From Anaeromyces robustus (taxonomy: Eukaryota > Neocallimastigomycota > Neocallimastigomycetes > Neocallimastigales > Neocallimastigaceae), in assembly GCA_002104895.1 (NCBI GenBank), contig MCFG01000335.1, positions 7,501 to 71,500 of the forward strand: a stretch of 64,000 nt of DNA. The letters are read 5' to 3'. Of the stretch, positions 29,682 through 42,782 are shown piece by piece. A program made the position numbers and the translations under genes. The notes beneath the pieces are model-generated. The model did not search any database. It worked only from the letters and a program-made list of their open reading frames with translations, and had not been told where the DNA came from. Numbering within the stretch: the stretch's first letter is position 1; each line of letters opens with the position of its first letter.

Positions 29682-30885
29682 TTAGTAACCGTAGTTGGCA
29701 ATAGTTTCGTTAACGGACTTTAAGGAAGCTTCAGCGTTTTGGACAGCCTTAGCCTTAAGGTTAAGGACAGCCTTCTTCTTTTCATAGTAAGCTTGGGCCT
29801 TGACCTTACGCTTAGCTTCAAGTTTTTCAACAACATCTTGGTACTTCCAACCGAATTCACTGCTGACTCTCTTAAGAGCGGTGTACTTACGTCCTGGCTT
29901 AAGACGGAGAACACGAAGAGCTTCTGGGACAACGTTTCTCTTAACCTTGTCGTATGGAGCTGGAATACCATCGAAGACCTTGAAACGTTCTAAGGCAGCA
30001 GCACCACGAGCAGTCTTGTGTGGAACCATACCACGAACAACGTGATAGAACATACGAGATGGAGCACGGAAGTGGAATGGACCACGAGCTGGGTTGAAGT
30101 TAGTGGATTTGTGGAAGTAACGTTGGAATCTTAACTTGTTTCTGAAGTATGGACCAGCAATGGCGAGTTCTTCACAACGAACAACAACGATGCTTTGACC
30201 CTTGAGAAGTTCCTTAGCAACAATAGAAGCTAAACGACCCATAAGGTGACCCTTAGCGTCAATGACAACTTGCTATTTATTTTAAAAAAAATTATATATA
30301 TAAATATTTTAAGTTAATATAACCATTTCTTTATGAGTAATTATAAATTTAATTATTAACATTATTAATATTAATAAAATTAATAAATAATATATTATAT
30401 TAATTATTATAGTTTTTAGTTTTTTTTACTAAAACCCTCTTGATTTTTTCTACGACACTAAAAAAATCAAGGATAATATATATTTTCTTTATGGAAAAAG
30501 AATTACAATTTAAATATTATGACAATTAAATATAAATGACAATATATATACATATAAATACTTTTTAACATTATAAAACATTTCATATTCATCCATCAAA
30601 ATTTAATGGATTTTTTTTATTTCCAACTAAATAAAATAAAAATTGAATATTTAAATAGTAATTATATAATCAATAAAATTATGGTTTAATATATAAATTT
30701 CAAATATATAAATATATATATATAAAGGATCCATTTATTTTAATTATCAATTTAAACTTTCATTCTCGCTGAGGATTCCATAAGAAAATTTTTTTTATTT
30801 TAAAATATCAATAATATTTTATTCTCGCTTTTTTTTCATATAATATATTATAATTTTAACTATGTTTCACCTTTTCGAAAGTCAT
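29682..30885 (-). CDS. rpl13a: 60S ribosomal protein L13a (uL13)
   Basis: Exon 2 is 29682-30272 (minus). Joined to a proposed exon 1 at 30871-30885 coding MTFEK, it gives 201 residues (human RPL13A 203, yeast L16 199). It is a structural protein of the large ribosomal subunit. Diagnostic stretches are [56 protein letters not shown] and LRLKPGRKY. The reading frame continues upstream of the internal Met (through QVVIDAKGH) to a splice acceptor at 30273-30274, so a short 5' exon is required. MTFEK joined to QVVID aligns well with family N-termini. A bare ATG exon at 30324-30326 with a GTTATA donor is the alternative. The roughly 598-nt intron is long for a non-microsatellite intron here. Codons use more G/C than most neighbours, as expected for high expression. 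Confidence 0.95.
30439..30471. other. 11-bp hairpin inside the L13a intron
   Basis: Arms 30439-30449 (cttgatttttt) and 30461-30471 are exact complements around an 11-nt loop, ctacgacacta, which is unusually rich in C/G for this spacer. It could be an intron-hosted RNA, a splicing structure or chance. Confidence 0.4.
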
Positions 30886-31315
30886 TTTGGACAATTAATC
30901 AATTTAATTTAAATGGAACAATAAATTGATATTTGGTAAGAGAGAGAAAAACAATAACCTTGTTCAAATTTTTTTGATAAACTACATCGTTCCAACAAAA
31001 AAAATTTGACATATTTTAATAGCCAATTAGATTAAAGAAAATTTGAATGACAACCAATAAAATATAGTAGATTTCAAATTTATATATGATTTTATATTTA
31101 TAAATTAATGTATACATATAAATACGTTTAAAAAATTTATGTAATAGTTTTAAAATAAATTATATAACTGTCTAAATTTTTAAAGTTTTTGATTTATATT
31201 GGGATGAAACATAATATCAAAAAATAAGAAATTTTCTTTAACTATTACGAAAATTTTTATATAGTTTCTATGGAAGTGGAATAATCAAAACTATAGTTTT
31301 TTTTTTTGTTATTTT

Positions 31316-31585
<270 letters not shown>

Positions 31586-31782
31586 ATTTATATCAGTCAA
31601 TTATAATTATATTTTTCTACTTTTAAAATACTTATTCATTAAATATAATACATATATTATATTTAAACCATATTTAACATATCTAATATTCCATAAGTAT
31701 TTAGTTTACTAAAATTACTAGTGAATATGTATAATTATTATTACTTTAATAAGAAGTATCTGTATTGTACATATATCATTTG

Positions 31783-31857
31783 TATAATTTATATTATAGT
31801 TAATTTATAAATTAACTATAATATAAATTATATTCATCAGTTTATAAACTGATGAAT
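31783..31857. repeat. Two abutting perfect palindromes (50 bp and 26 bp)
   Basis: 31783-31832 is a perfect 50-bp palindrome centred at 31807/31808. 31832-31857 is a second perfect palindrome of 26 bp with arms ttcatcagttta. They share one base. Both could extrude as cruciforms or fold as hairpins. Confidence 0.9.
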
Positions 31858-32011
31858 CATTAAAAAATTCATTTCTTAAATCAATAGTTAAATTTGCAAA
31901 TATAGATTTTCTATATCATACATTTTCCTACAAAAAATATTTTTACATATTACAATTCTCTTAACCACAATTATTAACATAAATTAAAAACTTAAATATT
32001 AATTATTCAAT

Positions 32012-32051
<40 letters not shown>

Positions 32052-32941
32052 GCAATAAAATAATGAAAATTTTATTTAAATTTAATTTAAAAAGTACATG
32101 TTATAAAGTAATTGTACATATTAAAACTTAATCTAATAAAGAATAATAATTTATTATTTAATAGATAGTAATAATTTATAATTACTTCATATGGTATAGT
32201 GTATAATTATTCAATGTAAAAAATAAAATAAAATATACTAAAATAAAAATAAAAATAAAAAAAATAAAAATAAAAATAAAAATAAAATAATTTTTTAAAT
32301 ATATAGTATACTTTTACCAAATTTTAAGCAAAAAAAATAAGAAAAATAAATTAAAAAAAATATCGTAATTGTATTATTTTTCATAAAATAATAGATTTCC
32401 ATTATATACACAATTCAACCATTATGATAATTTTTATATAAAATTAATTATTTATATTAAATATATATATAATAATAATTAGATCTTTCACATACACTTT
32501 ACCATAAATACCCTTAAATATAAATATAAATATAACAATTTATCCATGAATTTATAATAGTGTGTTAATTCTAAAAATGCTTTTTTTTTTTTCAGAAACA
32601 TATATAAAAATAAATATTCCTTGATAATACTCGTTTTTTCATCTTTTTATATTATTGAATTATAATACTTCATTTATATTGACTTATTAAATTCACCCTA
32701 AAAAATTCTTTAACTAACATATATATCAATATTAACATTTTCAAATGTATATTTAAATCCTGATTTATTATCGTTATATATTGATATTTGTATTTATAAT
32801 TTTAAATTCCAAATGATAAAAAAATAAACACTTTATATTATATATTTCTATTATTTTGTATTCACACTGATTTTTTTTTGTTATTTTAAAAAGTCACAAT
32901 ACTTTATTAAGGATTTTAACAATTTTAGTCTATTGAATAAT

Positions 32942-33542
32942 TTATTCATTGTCTTGAGTTCTGACACGGGCTTGAGCGTTAACAACCTTAACGTTTAATT
33001 GCTTAGCACGTTCAACAATTTCAATTCTCTTCTTGGAAGAAACGTTGTGAGCAATTTCAGCAGCGTAGGAACGGTTGTGCATAAGTAAAAGTTCTAAATC
33101 CTTAACGTTGGAAACAAGGAATTTCTTGAAACCATTTGGCATAAGATCGCGGGTCTTGCTGTTAGATCCGTAACCGATCTTTGGCATTCTGATAGTACCA
33201 CGGAAACGTCTACGAACGACACCATCAATACCTTTTGGTTTTCTCCATGAGGCCTATTATTAATTATTATTAAAATATATATTATATACATTCATATATA
33301 TATAATTATAATAAATATATCTTATTAATATTTTCTTCTTTTTCGTAATTGTTATCATTATTTTTTAAAATATTTTATTATCCATTCTCTTTTTATATAT
33401 ATAAATTTCTTCTATAATAATAATATATCCTGAATAATATAATAATAATTACATCGACTCTCTTGAAACGGTCGGATTGATGACGGAAGAATCTGTTGGT
33501 GTGCTTCTTAACAATCTTGGTTTTGTTGATTGGAGTAACCAT
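32942..33542 (-). CDS. rpl32: 60S ribosomal protein L32 (eL32)
   Basis: Two exons on the minus strand: 33453-33542, then 32942-33253, giving 133 residues (human RPL32 135). It is a structural protein of the large ribosomal subunit. Family landmarks in order: [20 protein letters not shown] at the N-terminus, [18 protein letters not shown] across the start of exon 2, [17 protein letters not shown]-like [24 protein letters not shown] and ARVRTQDNE at the C-terminus. The start codon at 33540-33542 gives the usual short N-terminus. The intron (33254-33452) is AT-only with clean GT..AG ends and no visible RNA gene inside. Confidence 0.97.
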
Positions 33543-34589
33543 TGTGACTACTATTTATTATATATATATATATATATTTAATATGTTATAATAAATAACA
33601 AAAAATATAACTAGTTAGTACATTGAAAATATTCATCCATCCATCTAACATTTTAATTTAATCATAAATAACAATTAAAAACAAAATGTTAAATAGAAAA
33701 ACATAACTATACATTAATTATTTAATAACATGTTATCAATTATATATACAAGTTATTAAATAAAGTGTATTAAATACACTTCATATTCATTTAACATTCA
33801 TAATAAAAATATTCATAAATTTACCTACACTATTTAATTAAAATAATAGCAAAGAGGGAGTAAACATTTTTTTAAAACTTGCATTGATCACATATAGCAA
33901 TCGTAAATATTGAAGCCACACCAATCAAATTTCATCAAAAAGAAATGGTTATATATTAAATTATAATGTCAATATATTAGAAATTAAATTGAATTCAATC
34001 ATGTGATAATATAATAAAATTAATCATAGAAATATGCTCATTAACATAAATTTATGAATATAGAATAGGGTTAGTTTTATAAATAATTATATTATAGTTT
34101 TTATTAAAGTTCTTAGCTAAAGATGATAAATAATTATTAAAAAAAAAACATTTAAATAATATATTTTATTTGAAACTTTTTATTTTTTTAAAAAAAATCA
34201 CATTTTATATTTAATATTCATTATTATAATTTACACTTTAATTGATGATTATTTATAAAAAATCTTTATTATCATTTTTTTACTTATTTTTAAGAAAAAA
34301 TATTAATTTTTTTTCAAAGATATGAATTTTTTAAAATTTGAACTAAACTACATGTTCTATTCCATTTTAAAATATAGTATTAAAACTAAAAAAAAAAAAA
34401 AAAAGAAAAAGAAAAAGAAAAAAAAAAGAAAAAAGAAAATTATTATTAAAAAATTATACAAATAGATTTTAAATAAATAAAGGAAATCATAAATTGGTAA
34501 TAAAATATAATTAATGTTTTTATATATTAAAAAATAAATAATATATATATATAAATTGGAAATATTAATATAAAATAATTATTTATTAA

Positions 34590-34726
34590 CATTTAAGAAA
34601 ATTTTGTAATTTATTATTAAAAATTAATATAAAAATAATTATTTATTAAATTCTCTTCACTATACTTAGAGTGAAATGAAATTAATTTATAATAATAACA
34701 AAATTTTAACAAAATTTTCTTAAATG
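34590..34726. repeat. Fold-back element with 18-bp terminal inverted repeats
   Basis: Arms 34590-34607 and 34709-34726 are exact 18-nt reverse complements (catttaagaaaattttgt). They enclose about 100 bp that itself contains a small inverted repeat (ttcact/agtgaa at 34656-34675). This resembles a MITE-like or hairpin sequence. Confidence 0.6.
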
Positions 34727-35880
34727 CTTATACATTGATTTTTTTTATTTACAAATATCAAAAATTTTCATATAAAAATTATAACATGTTCTGTTGACTA
34801 GAAATATTATCTTTTTTTTTTTTTTATTAAATAATTTTTTTGTTAAATATAACTATTATTATTTTAATTTTAAATTCTATTGTGTTTCTAATATTAAACA
34901 ACTTTCTAAATTTTATTATTTTCTTCTTTACCAAACGAAGATAATAAAACTTAATATATAATATGTTTTATATTATATTAAATAATGTATTATTGTATTG
35001 TTTTTATTATTTATACATACATAGAATTATAAATATTTTTTTTTAAAATAAAAGCCTAAAACCTATTTCGAAAAAGATTAAAAAAAAAAAAAAAGAAAAA
35101 GAAACCTAAAAAGAAAAATAAATTAATTTTAGTTTTATCAATTTGAAAATTATAAAATTGTATATTAATATAATTATAATACATTATATTTTAATAATAC
35201 TAACAATCAAATAAGAATAAAATAAATTGGTTATCAAATAATGATATTATATAGTAAAGTTTTATAAAAACATAGAAACATTTTTTATAAAATAATATTT
35301 GTAATGTTTTTTATATTTTTTAATTTTAATTTTTTTTTAAATATTCAAAATAATAATAATGATACTTCAAATATTAATTAATAAAAATCACATTTAATGT
35401 TTCAAAATTTTAATTGTATTCATATCATCATTTATTATTTTTTTTAATATAATAAAACTTAATAAATGAATAAACAAATGTTTTCTTATTATATATTGAA
35501 AAAAATAATTCATAAATAATTTGCTTTATTTAATGATTTGTTTCTAATTTGTAATTGATATATAATTATTAATAATTATATAATTACAGATAATATAATT
35601 TGAGTTTTAAAACATTTTTAATTTTTTTTCATGTTATTTTATATATTTATGTTCTATATTAAATTTTGTCAATTTATTTTGCTTCACCCAATTTTTTTTA
35701 ATAAAAAAAGAATTTTCAATAGAAAACTTTTATATTAAAAAAATGAAAAATTTGATTAAGATATATATCTAACCCTAAATAAATTTTTTTTTCAAAATAG
35801 AAATAATTAAATATGAAACATAAATATGAAAAAAATAAAAAATAAAAAAATAAAATAAAAAAAAATTAAAATTAAAATTA

Positions 35881-35945
35881 AATTATTGATTTGATCATAT
35901 AAACTTATATTATTTCTGGTAGTCTATATGATCAAATCAATAATT
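35881..35945. other. Perfect 21-bp hairpin with 23-nt loop
   Basis: Arms 35881-35901 and 35925-35945 are exact reverse complements (attattgatttgatcata core). The loop 35902-35924 contains tctggtagtc, one of the few G/C-containing stretches nearby. No ORF overlaps it. Confidence 0.8.
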
Positions 35946-36207
35946 TATTAATGAAAATCTCTAAAATTTTGTTTCTATAAAGATAAAAACATATTCATAT
36001 TTTTGTTATTTATATATTAGAATTTTATTTTTAATTCTTATAATATGGATATAGTATATAAATTGAATAATTATATTTAATATTTGACGTTTTATAACAT
36101 TTTTATGGTTTAATTTTATTTTTCAAGAATTAATTATATGCATAAATAAATTAATAAATAAGTAATTAAAAGATTTTTAAATTTAAAACTTTCAGTATTA
36201 CCAAATT

Positions 36208-36563
36208 TAAATTATTAAAATAATAATAAATATATTCTCAGTATTAATTTACTACTTTGAGATGAAATTAATCAACGTAATTATAATATATAAAAATATA
36301 ATTTAAATAAATAAAGTATAAATTTATATTTCTGGTAATTTTTTATAATATAATGTGTAAATAAGAAATAATCAATATTTATATTAAATAATTTTCTTAT
36401 TAAATTTTTATAATAAATATTTTAATATTAAATTTTATTATTATGTATTTTATTATTAGTTATATCATAATAATTATTAAAATAATAATAGACATATATT
36501 TTCATTTATTATTTTACTACTTTGAGATGAAATTAGTTAAATGTAATTATAATATATAAAAAC
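36208..36563. repeat. Roughly 95-bp direct repeat pair about 265 bp apart
   Basis: 36208-36304 and 36472-36563 share attattaaaataataata, then tactactttgagatgaaatta, then gtaattataatatataaaaa with few differences (blocks given separately because of spacing changes). This suggests a local tandem duplication of about 265 bp. Confidence 0.75.
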
Positions 36564-36578
36564 GATAATAAAGTAAAA

Positions 36579-36813
36579 TAAATATATAAATTTAAATGAA
36601 TAAATATATAAATTTAAATAAATAAAATATAAATTTAAATAAATAAAAGATAAATTTAAATAAATAAAATATAAATTTAAATAAATAAAATATAAATTTA
36701 AATAAATAAAATATAAATTTAAATAAATAAAATATAAATTTAAATAAATAAAAGATAAATTTAAATAAATAAAATATAAATTTAAATAAATAAAAGATAA
36801 ATTTAAATAAATA
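36579..36813. repeat. 21-bp minisatellite, about 11 copies
   Basis: The unit is close to tataaatttaaataaataaa plus one A, repeated about eleven times with minor variants (tataaa or gataaa). The minus-strand FIYLNLYFIYLNL frame across it is a by-product of a period divisible by three. Confidence 0.92.
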
Positions 36814-38177
36814 ACAGTGATTACTTTTCTATTTCCAAAATTTATTTTTATATCCACATAAAATTTATAATTGAAAAATTTTAAAAAAATTTATATTAAT
36901 TTTTTTATTATATAACTTTATTATTTATTATTAAAAATTTTTTATATATTTTTTCCTATCTTTATTTTATTAGCCAGTAATATTATTTGGATAATTAATC
37001 TATTAATTCCAAAACAGATAATCTTTTTTACTTTTTTTATTTTTTTTTAAATTCAAAATATAATCTTAATTAGTAATGTTATTTTATATAAAAAGCAAAT
37101 TATAAGTTAATTAAAAAAGTAATAGAGTAATTTAAAATAATAAAAATATTGGAACAGTTTTATTATTATATTTTATTATAATTATATTAATATTTTTATT
37201 TTTAAAGTAGAAATTCTTTCTATTGATTATATTTTTTTCATACATATACTAAAATTTTTGAAACAGATGAAATAATATAAATAATACTTTGATTTTGACA
37301 TACTTTTTTTTTTATTATAATTATATAATATTTTTTTTTTAATATGAATTTTCAAATAACAAAAAATTATGAAAAATAAAGTTTCATTATTAACATAAAA
37401 GGAAATATTTAAATAGTTTAAAAAAAAAAAAAAACTTTAAAATTAATATATATGGTTACACGATATTACCGAATTTTTATTTTAATAAAATAAAATTAAA
37501 TAATAAAAAGAAAATTACATGTCACATCACAAATAATAAAATATTTTTAAAGGTTTATTTCTCTTTAATTAAAATATCCCATTTCAAAATACTTAAGAAT
37601 GAAAAACATCATTTTATAATTTATTAATTAGTATAAAAGTAAATTTTTTTAATATCTATAACTGTAAGTAAAGAAATATTTTGTTAATCGTGTAACAGTA
37701 ACTATTTTTTTTAACTGAAATAATAAATTATCAAATAACCATTTTCCAATAATACTCAATATTTTAATTGTGATAGAATATAATATATTTTAACAATTAT
37801 AATAATTAAAAATCAATTCTTATAATTTATATAAAGTTATTATTATGTATAAATTTGTTTATATTTTAAAATAATAATAATTAGTATTATATATATTAAA
37901 ATAATAATATTTTAAAAATTGAGAATAGCCATAAATACAAGTTTTATTTAATAATCATTTCATTAACCTTTTTTCTTTTTATAAAGTACATATATATTTA
38001 TACTTTCTTTTAGCATTTATAATATTTTTTTTTTAAAAATGTATTTTTAAATAATAACTTCAAAAGGAAAGAAATATTGCTTTTTTAAATATATTGCTTT
38101 TATAATTATTTTTTCAATACTTTTAATTTAATAGTTATTATTTTTTTTTCATTTTATTATCAAAATTTATAAAATTA

Positions 38178-38412
38178 TATTGTAATATTTTGTAATATAT
38201 TGTAATATATTTTAATATAATTTTTTCAATATAGTCACTATCAATAAAGAATGATTTGCTAGTAAAAATTTTTATAATATATTAAAATACATTAATGTAA
38301 TATATTATTTTTTATTAATGAAAATGAAAATTAGAGATAATTTTATTATCTTTATTTTTTTAATAATTAATCATATTGAATTTTAATATATTACAATATA
38401 TTACAATATATT
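38178..38412. repeat. Roughly 235-bp fold-back sequence with AT-rich inverted arms
   Basis: The left arm (38178-38219) and right arm (38376-38412) carry inverted copies of ttgtaatatattgtaatat-type sequence over about 30 bp. The spacer contains smaller palindromes such as acattaatgt. The arms are low-complexity, so the call is tentative. Confidence 0.5.
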
Positions 38413-38585
38413 TATAATATATTTTAATTAATTTCATATTTGCTTTTTTTTTTGATAATGGTTTTTTTATTATCTTTAAAAAAAAAGATTAAAAAATTTG
38501 TGTTAAATCTTTTTTAATAATTAACATAATAATTAAAAAAATAATTTTGTTATAAATTTTAAAATGTTGAAATAATCTTTAATGA

Positions 38586-39012
<427 letters not shown>

Positions 39013-40791
39013 AAAAATTATATAATTAAATAAAATGAAATTAAAAATTTGTAATTTTTAATTTCATTGAAATTTTATCTATCATGAATAGAATAAATTA
39101 ACGAATATAATAAAGTATATAAATAAATATAATATAATGTATACTGTAATATATATGTAATATATACTTATATTTTTATTATTTATTTATCTTGAAAGAA
39201 CAAAAATAATAAATTAAAAAATATTCAAAGTTGATAAATAAATTAAGTAAATAAATAATAAACAAATAAATAATAAATAATAATTTCTATAATCATAATT
39301 AGAAATAAATAAATAAACAAATATAATAATTAATTAAATGATAGTAATAATTAATTATTATCATTTTAATTTCTATTGAACATTAACTGAATACTAAACT
39401 AAATTATATTTTTATTTTTTCATTTTTCATTTTTTTTTTTTTTTCTTTTCTATTTAATTTACACTTTATTTTATCTTTTTTTTTTATGATATAATTTTTT
39501 TTAAAGTTTCTATAATAAAAAAATAATATTTTTTTTTATATACTGACAATAATTATTATTTCTATTATTTCTTAATTTCAAAAGAAATATTTATAATAAT
39601 AAGTATTTTAATACAAATAAAAGAACAAGTTATATAATTATTTTTTTGTGCAAAGTAATTCATTAAATAATTATAATATTTTAATTTTAGAATACATTTT
39701 AATTTTATTATTATCAATATCAATAATTTTTATAAAAATAATATAATATTTGTAATATTTTATAAAAGTAATATAATATCAATAATAAAATTGAAAAATA
39801 ATATAAAAAGAGAATCCCTTTTAATTATATATATTTTATTAGTATTCTATTAATAATATATTAAGAATACATTATTACAAAGATAAACATTCAGATAGAT
39901 ATATTTCATTTAAATGAAATTTAAGATAATAATATTAAATAAACAATAATTTATTTATAGATAATAAATAAACTCTTTTTTTTATTTTTAGCTTAACAAA
40001 AATTTAGTAAATTCATTTTAAATATGAAATTTATTATCTATCATTAAATTTCATAAAATTTTAAGATAATAGAATAATATTTTTTAAAATTTATATTTTA
40101 ATTATAAATTAAATATAATATTTCAATATATATACTTTTTATTTTTTTTATTAATTTTATTATCGAGTAATTATTTATAATTTGAATATATATTAACGTT
40201 ATTTTAATTTATTATTATTAATATATATTTTATATAGAAATGCCAATATATAATTTTCTTTTTTAATAAAAATAATAATATAATTTAAGCATTATAAACA
40301 AAATAATAAACAATTAAATAAATAATTTTAAATAATTAATTATTATTGTATAAATACATTTTATTTACAAAAATAAGTAAATAAGCAAACAAACAAACAA
40401 ACCAACTAACAAAAAAAAAAAAAAAAAAAAAAACACTACCATAGTTTTTTATATTTATAATAATAATATGCATATAATAAATAAATATAAATAATTATAT
40501 TTATTTTTATAATAACGAATATAAAAAAGTGAAACAAATATAAAAAAATATAAATATTTTTTGTTTTTTTTTTTTTTTTTCTTAAAAATTTTTTTTAATA
40601 AAATAAAAAGAAAAAATTAAAATATCTATTATACATATAAAAATATATCTGTTAATAAATTATTAGTAATAATTTATATAATATCAAATCTAGTAATAAT
40701 TTTTTCAGATATATTAAGAATTGGTTAAAAAACCATTAAAACTTTTTTATCTATTAGTATAAATATAATAACATAAGAAAATACATCATAA

Positions 40792-41662
40792 ATGAGTATG
40801 CTTACACCTTCTATCAAATCAAAAGAAGTAGATAATTCTGATGCTCAAAGTGCTTGGCATCAGTTTACCAAACAAAAACCCGTAGATAATTCTAATGTAT
40901 CTGGTGCTTGGAATCAATTTAATAAAGAAATTTTAGGTGAATATATTCTATATTTATAAATATTGATATTTAATTAATGATTATTATCATATTAAATTTT
41001 TTTAAAAAAAAATTTAATTTTTATTTTTTATTTTTTATTTTGTATTTAAAAAATAGGAAAATATGAAAAAAATAATAATTTTAGAACTTATAGAACAGAT
41101 GATTATGAAAGTTATATTAATTTCGTAAATTATGATGCTTTAGAAATTAGTGCTTGGAAACAATATGTATGTTAAATATTATATTATAAGGTTTTTTATA
41201 TAATTTTTTTTTAAAAAAAATAAAAATTATAATAAAATAAAATATAAATGATATAATATATATTTTATATTTTATAATATATATTAATATTTTTTCTTTT
41301 TTTCTTTTTTCTTTTCTTTTCTTTTTTTCTTATAGGGTGTTGAAAGAACAAAGGCACAAATTGAAAGAAGAACTCCATTTAATAATAATACATCATATTC
41401 AACTATGGTTAATCGTGAAAATCAATCATTAAGTAAAAATGAAACAACTATAAATAATTCAGATAATATAAATATTGTTGTTGATTCTGGTGATTCTTCT
41501 TCAACATTACCAAATAATGATAATCCAGTTATTGTAGTTGAAACACCTTCATTAAAATCTGGATCAAACGATGATGATTGTGCTTGGAATCAATTTGTAA
41601 ATATTATTATTATTATTATAATGTTATAATCATATCAATTAAAACTAAAAGTAACCATATTA

Positions 41663-41708
<46 letters not shown>

Positions 41709-42737
41709 TAATATTTAATTTAGAAAAAGCAAGAAAAAGAGTTTAATCTTGAAGCAATTGATGAAAGAAATAAATTATATTCAAATGAAAATTTAGGTCG
41801 TAGTTATGTTTCATTAAATATCCCTCTTGAAGAAGATGCTATTAATAAAAATAAAAGAGCCGAAAGTGTTTATTCTGTACCTTTCTTTAAACTTGATGAT
41901 ACCAAAGAAAAATCTGATACCAAATCTATCAAGTCATTTACTGCTACTCAAAATCAAAACATTAAAGATAAGGATTCATTAGGAGTTCCAAAATATACAT
42001 TCCATTTTTCTAATAATGAAACAAGTGCATGGCAAAGTCAAAGAAAAGATAAATATGCTAATAGTAAACTTTCATCTAATAAAGAAGGAACATCTACTGA
42101 TACGAATACTACTACTACTACTAATAATAAAGAAAAGGATGATAACCGTAGTGAAATTACTTATAGAAGTGAAAGCAATAATAATCAAAGTGCATGGAAA
42201 GCCTATTCAAAGAAAACATTAGAAGAAATCTTTAATGAATATGATTTCAATAACGTTATAGGAAAAGGTTATTGTGGTACCATTTTTAAAGGTATGAATA
42301 AAATTACTAAACAAGCTATTGCAATCAAAGCAGAAAGTGTTAATAGTAAAGATAAGCATTTACAATTAGAATATGCTATATATCAAAGATTATATGGTGT
42401 TGGTAAGTTATTAATTATATAATATATTTATAAATTATAATAAGATTTACATTTAAAATAGTATAATTCAAATATATTATAAATAATTAATAATTAATTA
42501 ATAATAATAATAATAATAATAATAATTATAAAGAGGGTATGCCAAAAGTCTTATATTATGGTAATAGAAACACTGAAAATATCATGATTATGGAATTATT
42601 AGGTCCTTCCATTGAAAGTTTATTTAATATTTGTGAACGTAGTTTTTCTGTAAAAACTGTTTGTATGATTGGTAAACAATTGGTATGTTAATATATAAAT
42701 AATTAATGGAGAAAAGAAATATTATTTATTTATATAA

Positions 42738-42782
<45 letters not shown>

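Noticed and set aside
37455-37696. 10-bp inverted ends gttacacgat/atcgtgtaac 222 bp apart
   Set aside because: Too short and without further pairing to call a mobile element.
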